Source: Fistularia commersonii
Taxonomy: Eukaryota; Chordata; Actinopteri; Syngnathiformes; Fistulariidae
NCBI GenBank assembly: GCA_037954325.1
Contig: JBBMNZ010000001.1
Span: 16,965,258 to 17,029,257 of the forward strand
Length of the DNA: 64,000 nucleotides
Reading direction: 5' to 3'
Part shown: in pieces, positions 26,162 to 38,760 of the stretch
Layout: every line of letters starts with the position of its first letter
Position numbering within the stretch: the stretch's first letter is position 1
Position numbers and translations under genes: made by a program
Notes under the pieces: generated by a model
Databases searched by the model: none
What the model saw: only the letters and a program-made list of their open reading frames with translations
Told to the model about the DNA's origin: nothing

Positions 26162-26251
26162 CAGCACCGAGTGCATCCCCATGTAAATACGGCTGACACA
26201 CACCAGCATACACCAGCAGACGGCGAGGCTGAAGCCCAGACTGAAGGGGTA
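26162..26251 (-). CDS. SGPP1: Sphingosine-1-phosphate phosphatase 1, exon 2
   Basis: A 90-bp, 30-codon, phase-0 exon (residues 252-281) with acceptor CCCTGCAG and donor CTG/GTAGGT. It encodes a transmembrane helix with CWC and then SRIYMGMH, the catalytic third motif of the lipid phosphate phosphatase superfamily (SRx5Hx3D). In human SGPP1 the matching segment is CWC..LVCLSRIYMGMHS. His278 is the expected nucleophile, and the motif's Asp is the first residue of exon 3. The exon is too short to be noticed as a free-standing gene. Confidence 0.95.
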
Positions 26252-28348
26252 CTGCAGGGGGAGAACAGAGTATTTAATAACGGCACAGCAAAACCTGCAG
26301 CATCCCATTACATGTTCCTCAAGTCAAAGAACCTTCAAACTGCCAAAATAATTAAGAAAAAATTAAAACGACGAGGAACAGTGATAGAGACTAGCTGTCG
26401 GAGAATCAATCCATTTTCATCGATGTGATGATTTTTCAGTCAAGTGTTGCTTATTTCAACTCTTATTTCAAACAAAGCCCTCATACTCTTTCCCAAGCCA
26501 AGGAGCGTTTGTTGTTGATAGTCCCACTCACTCCAATTTCTTTGCTTCCGCTTCTTCACTCGAAGCATATAAGAACTTAATTTAAGGCTTTAGGTAATAT
26601 TTGAGCCCATTTAGGAGACCAAAATATTTTTCACAAGCAAATCTTCTTTCAGCTTTACCCTTCAGGGGTTGCCACAGCATACCATCCTCAAAAACCTGCC
26701 AGATTTCAAAGTATATGACTGTATATGACTATAAGTATAATATGACTGTGACAGAATCTGAGGTTAAATAAGTAAACTGCCCCTTTAACAGAAAGGCTCT
26801 GTAACAGGTCTACAGCGTGTATTGCCTGGCCCCCTCCTGTGCTGCCTCGACTCTGACCCTGTCATTAAAAGCCATGTTGGGCTACTAAAGCAACATGACG
26901 ATGTAATTATCAGCCAATGAGTTTGTTCACATTTCAGTAGCTCCTTATCAGCAGCTCGCGGCCTCAAACATGGAGAGAGTGAGAAAACTTTTCCCATAGC
27001 ATGCGATTATTTGTTTTCTAATCAGTGCAGGAAGCTGGGGAATAATCACAGGTCTGCAGGTTTTATCTGGGTCAAGTGACGGTCACATGTCTCGTAATGT
27101 GACTGTCGGGGGACAACGTCCAAGGAAAAACTGACACTCTAAAAAGGAGGGAAAAATTAACAAATAAAAGAAAACGGTCACGTCATGGATTACCTGACCT
27201 ATAATTTTCACCATTAAATTATATATTCTAACATTTTACCTTGAAATCCGAAATAAGATTCACGCTGATTTTCTGTTTTTTTTCTATGGCGCAGATCTCT
27301 GAAACACATATCCTGCCTTAAAGTTTCCTAGAATCCCCCCAGTGAGGCCTTTTTACGTTGGAATGACTGAGGCCTGCCTGATGCGGTGCGGTGTGCATTG
27401 TCTAAACACCAACCATGTCCAGCATGTGCCACTGGATTTTGTGTCAACGTCTTGCTAGCTTTGGCCGGACGCCTGTGACCTCAGCAGTGCAGCTTCGCTC
27501 ATCTCCTGGAGGCTGCAACTGGTGTGTAGTGTTTTAGTGCTTATTGACATTTAGCCTGTGGGTTAGCTCCCAGCTAGTTTCACGTGACTGGCATTGCATA
27601 TACATATGTACGCCCACAAACATACAGACCAGATGGCGAGTTGTATTGTGTTTGACTTTGACGGGCAAAAACAGAAACCGAGGATGGCATCAACCAGTTA
27701 CAGCCTGCTCCTTTTCCCACTTTGAAAAAACCTTCAAGAACCTAAAAAGTAGTGAAAAAGAGTGAAAAGATTCATCAGTGAAAATTACCCTCAGAATTCT
27801 GTCAAAATAAAACTACCAGAAATAAGCGACTACAAGGAATAACAATAATTGCAAAACCAAAATTCCCTCTCTCTGGCTCAGGGTTAGGGTATTGATGCCG
27901 ACGGGAAGTGCTGTGGGTCCCGCCTCACACTTCCTGCTTCCAGGAGGAAGTGGCTCACACACACACAAAAATTGATTGTGGAGATTTCTGGATGTGAAAA
28001 TATATGTTACATATGTTTAAAATTATGACTACTGTACTGCCAAACTATTCCTCCTCTCATCTTCCTCAGTGGTGACACCCTCCTCTAATTCTCCTGCTTC
28101 CTGCTTTATTTGTATTGTTTTTAATACATTTTTTTTAATTTGTGGCTAATTTTTGGCAAGATTCCTTGCTACTTTTAGCGTGCTTGTAAATACTTCTGTG
28201 AATCTCAGGCCATTTTTAAAAACATAATCACCATGTATGCATACCTTAAAGCCCCAGCTACATGATCATTATGTTACCTGGGGGAGGAATTTTGAACTTG
28301 CTACTCATCACTGGTTGATTAAATGACCAGACCCTGATTTTCAAAATA

Positions 28349-29925
28349 CAATTAGGCCCAGAAATATTTGGATGGTGACATAAGTTTTATTATTTTATTT
28401 TATAAATCAAATTCAGGGTACAATTATATGATCAATATGGGCTTAAAGTGCAGGTAATTTGAGCTGTAATTTGGGAGTTTTTACATCCAAATTGGAGCAA
28501 GGATTTACAGCCCCTTAATTGTAGCCACCTCTTTTTCCCAAGGCACCAAAAGTAATTGGACAATTGACTCAGAAGGCTGCAAGAAAATAACAAGACTGCA
28601 TAACCATTTACCTCAGCAACCTGTCATCAATTAAGCAATTAAAAAGGTCTGGAGTTGATTCCAGGTGAGGCGTTTGCATTTGTAAGCTATTGCTGTGAAC
28701 AAACAACACACGGTCAAAGAAGCTCTCAATGGAGGTGAAACAGACCATTCCTAGGCTGAAAAAAAGAAGAAATCTATCAGAGAGATAGCAGAAATGTTAG
28801 GAGTGGCCAAATCAACAGTTTAGTACATTCTGGAAAATAAAGGAGTGCACCGGTGAGCTTGGGAATTCAAAAAGGCCTGGATGTCCATAAAACACAACAG
28901 TGGCGGATGATTGCAGAATCCTTTCAATGGTGAAGAAAAACCCCTGCGCAACATCCACTCATATACCGATACACCTACTTCCTGGAGAGTGTTCTCCATT
29001 TAAGTCTACAATAAAGAGAAGACTTCATGAGAGTAAAAAGGATTAAAGGATAAAAGGAGTAAAAGGAGTAAAAAGGATTCACCACAAGGTGCAAACCATT
29101 AATCATTACATTACATTACATTAATCAGCCTCAAAAATAGAATTGACTTTGCCAAAAAACACCAGGGGAAGCCAGCCCAGCTCTACGACAGCATTCTTTG
29201 GACAGATGAGACTAAGATCTGTAAAACATAATGGAGGCAGTGTGATGGCATGGGCATGCATGGCTTCCAATGGCACTGGATCACTTGTGTTAATTGATGA
29301 CTTGACAAAAGCAGCCGGATGAATTCTGAAGTGTGTTGGGATATACTTTTTGCTCAGATTCAGCCAAATGCGGCAAAGTCTATTGGACGGCGCTTCACAG
29401 TGCAGATGGACAATGATCCAGAACATACTGCAAAAGCAGCCAAGGAGTTTTTTTTAAAGCAAAGAAGTGGGTTATTCTGCAATGGCAGGGTCAATCACCA
29501 GATCTCACCCCTATCGAGCATGCATTGCACTTGCTCAAGACAAAACTTAAGGCAGAAAGACCAACAAACAAGAAACAACTGAAGACAGCTGGAGTAAAGG
29601 CCTGGTAAAGCATCACAAAGGAGGAAGCACAGCATTTGATGATGTCCATGGGTTCCAGACTTCAGGCAGTCATTGCTTGCAGAGAATTCTTAGGGTTATG
29701 TTATTGGTCTAGTTACTTTTGAGCCCCTGAAGTGAGGAGCGTTTGTATAAAAATAGCTACAGTTCTTAAATGTTTAATCATGTATTTTTTTGTTCAACCC
29801 CTTGAATTAAACCTTTAAGTCTGCACTTCAATTCCTTTGTTGCTGTTTCATTTCAAATCCAATGTAGTGGGATGCAGAGCCCCAATCATAAAGACTCACT
29901 GTCAAAATATTTCTGGGCCGAGCTG
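28349..29925 (+). mobile_element. Tc1-like DNA transposon, inactive
   Basis: A 1,577 bp element flanked by TA on each side (28347-28348 and 29926-29927), the Tc1/mariner target duplication. The left end GGCCCAGAAATATTTGG is inverted at the right end as GGCCCAGAAATATTTTG. The internal sequence is a plus-strand transposase relic: a helix-turn-helix-like AKSTV region near 28,800 and a DDE-domain segment QMDNDPEHTAKAAKEF near 29,400, where the second catalytic Asp sits. Frameshifts and stops break the frame, so no transposase is made. It could be mobilised only in trans. Confidence 0.88.
28700..29680 (+). pseudogene. Tc1 transposase relic
   Basis: Broken transposase reading frame inside the element at 28349-29925. 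The best preserved part (about 29,319-29,450) reads IQPNAAKSIGRRFTVQMDND and continues into PEHTAKAAKEF. It is broken soon after by a T-run (GTTTTTTTTAAAG). The family protein is about 340 residues; only short collinear pieces remain. Confidence 0.8.
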
Positions 29926-30627
29926 TATGTACTGGACTTTTGTGGGGTCATTTCTGAGATAACTGAGTAATTTCTGACAATTTTTGTAACTTCAATGTTT
30001 ATTTGGTTATTCATCTTTTTTCAAGGTCATTTCTACTCCCTTATTAAGGATTATTATGCTGGTATTTTTTGTAATTAACTCCTCTGCTGATTTTTAAAAG
30101 TAATGATTTATTAATTTAAATGTATAACTTTTCCTTACTATCTTAGAAACAACAATTTCTTCAGTGCTTTCTTCTTAACATCACCTAAGCTTCATCTCTT
30201 ATGATTGCTCTGTCTTTATGCCCCCTTTGCTGATGTTTGCCAGTTGGAGACATCTGGCTCCAGTTATAATGGCTCAGTGGGAGGGAGAAGGGGAGAGATG
30301 GTGGTGGGGGGTTATGGGAGGAGACCCTTCCAAACATTCCTGCCCTGCTCAGACTCGTCAGCCAGAGCAGGGAAATCTCAACAACGCATCAAGGCGCCTG
30401 CTCCCAGAGGTGCATCGCCAGCCATTATCTGCCTCCTGCCAAGTGCACACCTCACCACTACAAGTTTAACACCCAGGTTGCCCAACCGGAAAATCTTTGA
30501 TTAATAATTCTCACAGACACCTGAATCCATGTTACAGGTCTTAACGTGTATGTTTGAAAACAAACGAGGTCAAGGGCATCACACAAGAGTCATATATGCT
30601 GAGTCTGGGGGAGGCTGTCTGTGATCT

Positions 30628-33590
30628 TCAGGGGTCGTCACAACGAATCAACCTTCTCCATTTAACCCTATTCTCTATCCTCATCTCTCATACCCACTAC
30701 CTTCATATCCTTTCTCACTACATTCATAAATCTTCTCTTTGGTCTTCCTCTTGAGCTCTTGCCTTGCAGCTCCAATTCCAACATCCGTCTACCAATATAT
30801 TCACTATCCCTCCTCTGTACGTGACCGAACCATCTCAGTCTGGCTTCTCTGACCTTCTCTCCAAAACATCAAACATGTGCCGTCCCGCTGATAGACTCAT
30901 TCCTGATCCTATCCATCCTGGTCACTCCCAAAGAGAACCTCAACATCTTCATCTCTGCAACCTCTAGTTCTGCCTGCGGTCTTTTGGTCATTGTAACAGT
31001 TTCTAGTCCATACATCATCGCTGGTCTCACCACTGTCTTGTAAACCTTTCCTTTTATTCGGGCCGAAAGTCTTCTATCACATAGTACCCCTGACACTTTT
31101 CTCCACCCATTCCAACCTGCTTGGACCCGTCTCTTCACCTCTTTTCCGCACTCTCCGTTGCTCTGGACTGTTGACCCTAAGTACCTGAAATCCTCCAGCT
31201 TCTTGATCTCCACTCCCTGTAGCCTCACCATTCCACCCGGACTCCTCGAGCTCACAAACACAAATACTCTGTCTTGCTGCAACTAACCCTCATTTCTCTC
31301 CTTTCCATCGCATACCTCCACCTTTCTAGATTTTCCTCAACCTGTTCTCTGCTCTCACTACAGATCAAAATGTCATCCGCAAACATCATGGTCCATGGAG
31401 ATTCCTGTCTAACCTTATCTGTCAGTGTGTCCATCACCCCTGCATACTGATCCCGGACATAGTTCCACCTCCACCTTGAACTTCTCTGTTACCCCTACAG
31501 CACATCGCAACACTGTCTCACAGCTAGCATACAAGTCCTGCACCAGTCTAATATACTTCTCTGCCACTCCAGATTTCCTCATACAATACCAGAGTTCCTC
31601 TCTTGGCACCCAGTCATATGCTATCTACAAAAACACAAAGCAGCTCCCTCTTGACCTCTCTGTACTTCTTGATTAGCATTCTTAAAGCAAATTTGTGGGA
31701 TTCTTTCTAGGCATGAAGTCATACTGCTTTTCACAAATGCCGATTTCTGCTCTCAGTCTTGTTTCCACTACTCTTTCCCATAACTTCATTGTATGTATCA
31801 ACCCTCTATAGTTGCCACAATTCTGCCTAACCCCCTTATTCTTAAAAATGAGCATCATCACACTTTGTCTCCATTCTTTAGGCATCTCCTCACTCTCTAA
31901 GATCCTGTTGGATAATCTAGTCAGAAATTCTACTGCTGCCTCTCCTTGAAACTTCCACACCTCCACGTATACCATATTTTCCGCAATATAAGGCACACCT
32001 GAAAGCCTTTAATCTTCTAAAAAACCGACAGTGTCCCTTATACTGCTGTGCGCCTCATATATGGATCAATATATGGATCAATATTAAGTCGCAAGAGGTC
32101 TCGCAACTACGGGAAGCAGCCGCCGACTCCATTTTCTCCCATAGAAGAAGTAGTGCACGGTGCATGCTGGGATGTATGACTGCGCGAAGCATGCATTTTC
32201 ATTTCCATTTGTGTTTGTGTGCGTGCGTCGCCAAAGTAGCAACGGTAAAAACGGTAAAGGGGAATACCAGTCCTACACCACTTGTGTGTGTATAAAGACC
32301 CCAAAATGGCGCCTTTCAAGAGACATGCTTACGACGCATAGTTTAACTCAAGGCAGTAGAACACGGTAATAGAGCAGCAGTGAGAGAATTCAACATTAAA
32401 GAGTCAATGGTACAGAAGTGGTGGAGGGGCCAGGTTGACCTGGGCTAAGTAAAGAAGACTGAACGGAGTATCTGAGGAAACAGAGCGAAATGGCTACAGT
32501 TAAAGGACAAACTTGAACAGTGGGTTGTTGAACAGAGAGCAGCAAGTAGAAGCGTCTATACAACCACCATTCAAATGAAAGCTACAGCGCTAGCTAGCGA
32601 CATGAACATCAATTAATTTAGAGGTGGTCTTTCTTGGTGCTTTTGTTTTATGAAATGCTTTGAATTGTGACAAATTGAGTTGGAAATACATTGTTTTCAA
32701 CGAAGGCGGCGCAAATACCAGTAAGAGCTACCGGTACATACAGTACCGTATTGTGAATGCACTAACTTGTTTTGGGAGTGAACGGGGTTTTCGATTAGCA
32801 TTCTTAAAATAAATGAATGCACTAACTTGTTTTGGGAATGAACGGAGTTGTCAGAACCTTGGTTTGTATTCTATTAATAAAGTTTGACTGACTTATCTGA
32901 CTGTTTTCTTGACATTCCCTTTAGAGCAGCTCCATTTAGTGGATGCATATCACAACCCCAGCCACAACTGTAGCTTCTATTATCTGTGCCTTATAATGCA
33001 GAGCGCCTTATATATGATTTTTTTTTTAAATAGGCCATTCATTGAAGGTGCAATTCATAATCCAGTGCGCCTTATGGTGCAGAAAATACGGTATCTCATC
33101 AGGACCAACTGCTGTTGCACTCTTCATCCTCTTCAATGCCTTCTTCATTTCACTTTTACTAATCGATGCAACTTTGTGGTCTACAATAGTCCCCTCTTCT
33201 ACCCTTGCCTCTCTTTCATTTGCCACATTCATAAGCTCTTCAAAGTACTTTTTCCATCTTCCCATCACTCTTCTAGCATCTGTCAATACATTTCCCTCTC
33301 TGTCCTTAAATCACCCGGACCTGTCGTACATCCTTTCCATCTTTATCTCTCTGTTTCAACAACCTGTATAGATCATTCTCTCCCTCCTTACTGTCCAACC
33401 AAGCATATAAGTCATCGTACACCCTCTGTTTTGCCTTTGCTACCACTATCTTTACCTTATGCTGTATCTCCCTGTACTCCTGTCTGTTCTCCTCAGTCCT
33501 CTGTGTCCCACTTCTTCTTTGCTAACTGCTTTCTCTGAATATACTCCTGCACTTCCTCCTTCCACCACCAAGTCTGGAGGCTGGCTGTGA
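30628..33590 (-). mobile_element. RTE-clade non-LTR retrotransposon, 5'-truncated
   Basis: On the minus strand the segment encodes the C-terminal part of an RTE/Expander-type polyprotein. From 5' to 3': an ARRVMGRWKKYFEELMN linker (33.25 kb), reverse transcriptase start with VGPDEI, VEVWKF and PKEWRQS (33.1 and 31.9 kb), the MMFADDILI active-site block (FADD, 31.37 kb), EDFRYLGSTVQSNGE, KGKVYKTVVRPAMMYGLET and the C-terminal VAEMKMLRFSLGVTRMDRI (30.9 kb). The 3' tail contains GGTTGATTCG-like sequence and matches copies at 41.9 and 61.8 kb. The endonuclease domain is missing (truncated 5' end), and the frame is broken by small indels and a nested Tigger-like element. It cannot be active. Confidence 0.88.
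31972..33091 (+). mobile_element. Pogo/Tigger-like DNA transposon nested in the LINE
   Basis: A 1,120 bp element with inverted ends. The left end starts CCATATTTTCCGCAATATAA; the right end read in reverse starts CCGTATTTTCTGCACCATAA. TA lies on both sides (31970-31971 and 33092-33093). The interior at 32,360-32,620 resembles the N-terminal DNA-binding region of a pogo-class transposase (REFNIKESMVQKWWRG, then LEQWVVEQRAASRS) but contains stops and lacks the DDE domain. It is a non-autonomous, internally deleted copy. Confidence 0.75.
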
Positions 33591-34154
33591 TATCACAAGG
33601 AAAAGTTTGGTCGGCTGAGTCATACAAGAACGCAGGAGTCATTTTTACTCAGGTCCTGTTGGATTTTCAGTTGATTTTTTGCCCATTTTAAAATTGTCAT
33701 GGATTTTTTCCTTGCCAATTTTTGTAAAATTTCTCAGTTGATTTTCAGGCCATTTCTTCAGAAATCTCCAGGTAATGTGATTAATGGTAATTTTGAGGTT
33801 ATTTTACCATTTTCAATCTTTCAAAATACTTAGTTGCTGTATTGTTCCTGCTGCATTGTGACTGGACGCTGCAAGTACTAGGATTGAATTCCACTCTGAG
33901 GACAAGTTCACTGAAATGAGAGCAGAGGAAACGTGATGACCAGGTCCGGGGAGGTCAACGTCTGTCCAGTGGTTATTTGAAGTCAGCAACTGGTGCAAAG
34001 TGTGTTTTGGCCTCCTGAACTGACCCAGAAAAAATATTTGGTCTGGATCTGTCTTATCTGACCATCCCACACCCTGAGGTCGAAGGTCAGATCTTTATCT
34101 GGTGTTCTGGCAGACAAACAGGGGGGTGGGGGGTGAGGCTGGTGTGGTGGGGTG

Positions 34155-34188
34155 CATGCGTGCGTGTGCGTGTGCGTGTGTGTGTGTT
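34155..34188. repeat. GT/GC-rich microsatellite
   Basis: Alternating TGCG and TG units, followed by a G-rich stretch. Confidence 0.85.
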
Positions 34189-36621
34189 GGGGGAGGGGGG
34201 CGATAAATTACTCTCGCCTGCTGAGATTTAAAAGCCTCAACTTTCCCACACACTTTCCCACCTAAATAGCTTTAAGCTTAGAACAGCATTCAGCAGACAG
34301 GGTACATTATGGGTCACAGCCATGAGGCGTCTACGGGGGGTGGGGGTGGGGGTAGGAGGCAGGGCACATTTCTTGCTCAAATGAGAGTTAATTCAAAGCA
34401 AATTTCCTGCTAAATATCAGGAAACTTGATTACAGATTAGCTTTGCTCTGTCTTATCTCTGAAGTTAACTGTTGGCAAATTCTTGCTAATTAGTTATGTA
34501 ATGGGATTTTTTTTCATGTTTTTTTTATTACAGAATTGAGGCTAAGGTCTCTTTAGTCTTTTTTATTTCTGGCTTATTTTACAGTGATGTGGTGATTTAA
34601 AGTCACCTCTAGCAGAAATGTAAGCCACTTCTGGCTAAATAATTTCCATCAGAGAATTTTTGATCCTCTGTGATTTAATGTAACTTTCAAACTGATTTTT
34701 TTTTCTGGTAAGTCCTCTGATTTTTGAGAGGCTTTTCCTTTCTGAGAAACTTCTTTGTGATGAAGAAATAAACCATTAATGATTTTTAAAGTAGTGCTTT
34801 CTAATTCTGAGCTGCTTTTGTTTCCAGATAATGAAAAGGCCTCCAGAGTTCAGCAACAGTTCTATTTATTCCACGTGACCCCTGCTCTACTTCTCTGCTC
34901 TGCAGGGGGAAGTTGCTACAGGTGGAAGATCACGTCTCCCCTGTTAAGACAATGGATGTCGACGACGCTAGTCAGTCTACGTAAGCCATGTTATTCTTCC
35001 TGAGAGAAGAGGAGACACTTAAGAGCAACACACACACCCAACACTCTGTGTTATTTCTAATGATTTCACTTTGGCGCTCGAACCTGAAAACATGAGGCGG
35101 AGAATCACAAGCAAGCACAAGAGTGCACGGAAGACAGATGGATGGACATTTTGCTGACAGACTACAAGGTTGGTTTATGTCTGGTCTTTTAGAACAACAG
35201 TCCTGTTCTGCTGCAGAAGAGAATGTGTTCTGGGCAGAGGGAGGTCAATGCCGTGGCGCCTTCAATCATCTGTCTAAGGCCGCTGGCCTTCACATGATAT
35301 TGGATAGAGAAGACAAATTCTTTGAATTCTATCAATAAAAGGGGTCGATGTAAAAGTACATCAGTGCCTCCAGCAGAGTGAAATGGTTCCTGCGTGAGAA
35401 TGATGGCCCCATCAATTTTTAATTAGATATTTCTGACTGCCGATGTTTAAGCATAATTTAGTTACCAATTCCCACCTGCACACTGCTGACAAACAACCAC
35501 ACTGTTCGATGTCACAAAACACATATGAAATGTAAATGTTTGCCATGTCAGGATCTAAACATTGTCATCACATCACATCACAAAAAGGTATTGTCCGGCT
35601 GGTAAAGGTACTGTCCGGCGAGAAATACAGACACAGTGACCTGAACTTTAGATGTCTATCTTTTCCAATACTATGGTCATATGATCTGATGGGGTCATTG
35701 ATTAGTGAGCAACTCATCGGCTAATGATTCCTCAGACTGGCCACTGAAATACTCCGGTTTCCTTAAACAAAGGCAGTGGATGATGAAGAGAAACAATATC
35801 TGGTTCAAAGTATCTGGTGTCCTTCTCAGAAAATTAAACTTTTAAATCTTTATAGTAAAATCTCTCTTGGCTATAAACATATTTATTTCTTATCAGGATT
35901 CATCACATGACCTCACCGGGGAAACAAGGACAGAAAAAAAAAAATCAATCGGAGAAAGTTTCTATGACATCAAGATTTTCCAAGTAAGTTCAGCTTTGTT
36001 TACTTTTTCCTCATTTCCACTTGATTTCCCAATGTCAAGCAGTTTTACGACGAGGGTTGGGAAAATTTCAAAACAAGACATTTGTGCATCTTTCGAAAAT
36101 AAGTCAGGTCTGTAGCTACATCAACAATAGTAAAATGAATAAAATAAAACAACTAAAAAGACCCCTTTCCTGACAGGGACACCACATGCTATGCTAAAGC
36201 AGCAGACGCTAACTCTCCAGCATGTCGCAGCCACATGTCTGCTGCTTGTTTTCTTTTCATGGCTGACAACGGCCACCAACTGGGTGAAAGTTCGGCCTGA
36301 GAGGCAGTCGGCCATCGCCGTCACTTGGCGGCTGGGGGGAATCAAATTCAAAGCGTTTATTATCACATGCACAGTGTAAAAACGTGTTTCCCTGTACAGT
36401 GAAATTCCAACTTTCCAACACTGCTGTCTGCAGTGTATTTCAATATGTGCTGATAGGAAGAGTGTAAACTTTATCATAAATATGATTATAGATATGAATA
36501 TGAACAGTCAAAGGTCAAGATGGTTTATCTCAGAGCGCCATAGAGACATCAAGAACATAAATGATTTGTTGGGTCAGACAAGATGCTGGGCGCTTGGCGC
36601 CTCAGGACACTATGTCAACAG

Positions 36622-36745
36622 GGGCGGCATGGCACAGAAGGTAGAGCAAACGTCTTAGGAACCAAACAGTCCTGGATCGATTCCATGATCGGGTAATTGC
36701 AGAGAACAAATTTCCCCATTGGAATCAATAAAGGATAAAGTATTA
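36622..36745 (+). repeat. tRNA-headed SINE, shortened
   Basis: The head GGGGCGGCATGGCACAGAAG followed by GTAGAGCA resembles a polymerase III A box, and CTGGATCGATTCC resembles a B box. The tail (CAAATTTCCCCATTGGAATC, then AATAAAGG) is that of the LINE-tailed SINEs at 25.9 kb. The middle of the element is missing. Confidence 0.65.
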
Positions 36746-37559
36746 TTATGTCTTTTCATCAGTAATCCTGCGACAAACCACTTGGCTGTAATCTGTAGCA
36801 TAAAGTAACAATTTCAGTGCAATTCCCTCTTTGGAGACGTATAGCCGTTGATGTTCAGATAAACAATGGCCGTGACATCCAAAATCAGAATTCCAGCGTC
36901 CACCAAACATTGCCTGTCTTTTTGAAACTGACAATTTTAATTTCAAACTCAGGTTTGGATTTTTACCACAGCCTAAATGACATAACGTCCTTCTGATGTG
37001 AAATGGCCATGATCCTGTCGTTAAAGCAGTTGTCCAGCCAATGTCGTCATGAAGCTAAGGTTCACATATTTCAAAAGATCTCAAAGTTGAGATATTCACA
37101 GTTTCAACTGACACTTTATATTTTTACTCCAGACTTCTTTGATAAGTTATTTTAACTTTGCATCGCAAGTTGCTGGGAGTCCAGTGCAGCTGGAACATCA
37201 GTGTTGGTCCTTTTTCTAGAATTAGCTGACAGAACTAATGCAATTTTTGCACATTAATACCATCGGTCACAAAGGACGCGATTCCCCAGTTTTGGCTGCA
37301 TCTGGATTTGGGCCTGGAAATGTGAGGGCCGGCAATGTTGAAGGTGTTTTTAACTGTGCTTGTCACCGCAGATGTTTTCAGTTTAGAAAGCAGGAAAGTG
37401 ACTAAGTTGTCTGGTGACTTTTAGTGTTCCTGAGTGAACTCAAGGGATTTTTCGCCTCTTACTGCAAGGGGTGGGTAGTAAGGGGAAATAGACTGCTGAA
37501 CTTCATTTTCACATTTCTGCTTTTAGACATCCACACTCAAATAGATGAATGTAACGGTT

Positions 37560-38760
37560 TACCTCCCAGCGGCCGTAGGTCATGAAGAACAAGGAGAAGG
37601 GGATGGCGGTTCCAGACATGGCGTGCGTGGACGGCATGCTGTACTCGGAGTTGTAGAACATTTCCACCTTCACTACCGGCGGCGAAGCGGGCCGGGACCA
37701 ACCGATCACGTCCTTGGTGCACTGGCCAAGGTACATGACCCAGACCCAGACCATGATGAGCCGCCGGCTCACGAAGGCGTCCACGTTCCACATGAGGAAG
37801 GGGAAGAAGGTGATGTAGAACAGTTCGTTGCCCAGTTCAGTTCCGAAAGTGAACAGGTAGTACAAGAACCGGTTTTCGATGAGGAACTCCTGCCCAGCGT
37901 CGCCCGTTAAGGAGTTTTTGCGGAGAGGTTTCACGGTAGCCGGGGACTCGCCGTCCACCTCCCGGCTCGGGCTCCTCTCCGCACCGGTGCAGCTCTCTTC
38001 AAACCTGTCGGCTACCGCCGAGGGCACTGCCCCGTTCTGCGGAGCCGGTTCCACGAGTCCCCCCGGGTGCTTGTCTCTCTTCCGCGCCGCAGTGCTGTTA
38101 GAAACATCCCGCTCCCTCGCTCCTCCCGGAGCACCGCTCCCCGGCTCCCCGGTGCGCCGGAAGCAACAAGCCCCGTTGTTCAAAGGCGGAGTCCGCTCCT
38201 CGCAGACGCTTCTAGAAAACGTTCCGCGAACCCCGCAAACACGCTGAAACCGGGCAACCAGGAAGGGGTCCTGCAGGTACCGGAACAGCTCGGCGAAGCG
38301 GCGGATTTTCTCCATGTTTTCACCGGGCTGGAACCAGAGCCTTGCCGCCGAAAGTGGAGCCGCGAGCTCCCGCTTGGATTCTACCCGAGCGGCGGAGGAT
38401 GGAGGCTAGCTAACGTTAGCAAGCTAACTGGAGCATCGCGGCGAAGGTGCTGGTCGGGGAGAGAGACGTTTACGTTTACACGCCTCGGCGTGTCGCGTCG
38501 GGGGTCTATCTCTCCCCGAACAGGGAAAACTAAAAACCCGGCGCTAATGGTCTCCGGATACCGAACGTGGCGGTTCGGTGTCAGCGGGGTCCCGGTCCTT
38601 TCGGCGTCCAGCTGTTTGACCAGGATCCGGCAACTGACAGATAAAGTAAGAGCCGGGAGCGAGCAGTCTTGTGTGTGTTCAGGGACTGTCGGATATCTCA
38701 GACCAATGAGAGGACCATTGAGAACTTCCGGTAAAGTGAACAAGATTTTATGTATGATAT
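37560..38760 (-). promoter_or_regulatory. SGPP1: SGPP1 CpG island and promoter
   Basis: Very CpG-rich DNA covering SGPP1 exon 1 and about 450 bp upstream of the ATG. The long plus-strand frame here is an artefact of base composition. The transcription start is likely within 38,320-38,700. Confidence 0.75.
37563..38315 (-). CDS. SGPP1: Sphingosine-1-phosphate phosphatase 1, exon 1 (N-terminus)
   Basis: The first coding exon gives residues 1-251 of a 464-residue protein (human 441). SGPP1 is an ER membrane enzyme that dephosphorylates sphingosine-1-phosphate to sphingosine and so feeds the salvage route to ceramide. After a hydrophilic, poorly conserved N-terminus (FRYLQDPFLVARFQRVCGV at 11-29 is family-like), the conserved part starts at RKNSLTGD (132-139) and FGTELGNELFYI (157-168). 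Phosphatase motif 1 is KDVIGWSRP (201-209) and motif 2 is MPSTHAMSG (227-235); both have their catalytic residues. The donor GAG/GTAAAC at 37562 preserves phase 0 with exon 2. The start was chosen at the first ATG of a frame inside a CpG island, matching human length and sequence. Confidence 0.96.

Larger units (their letters stand above)
26252..37562 (-). other. SGPP1: SGPP1 intron 1
   Basis: An 11.3 kb intron between GAG/GTAAAC after exon 1 and CTGCAG before exon 2. It holds a complete but dead Tc1-like element, an RTE-clade LINE on the same strand as SGPP1 with a nested Tigger-like element, a GT-rich microsatellite and a SINE. Sequences at 26.3-28.3 kb and 33.6-37.5 kb show no other recognisable feature. 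Confidence 0.9.

Noticed and set aside
32909..33538. 209-codon plus-strand frame
   Set aside because: It is the reverse of the RTE LINE coding sequence and the end of the nested Tigger-like element.
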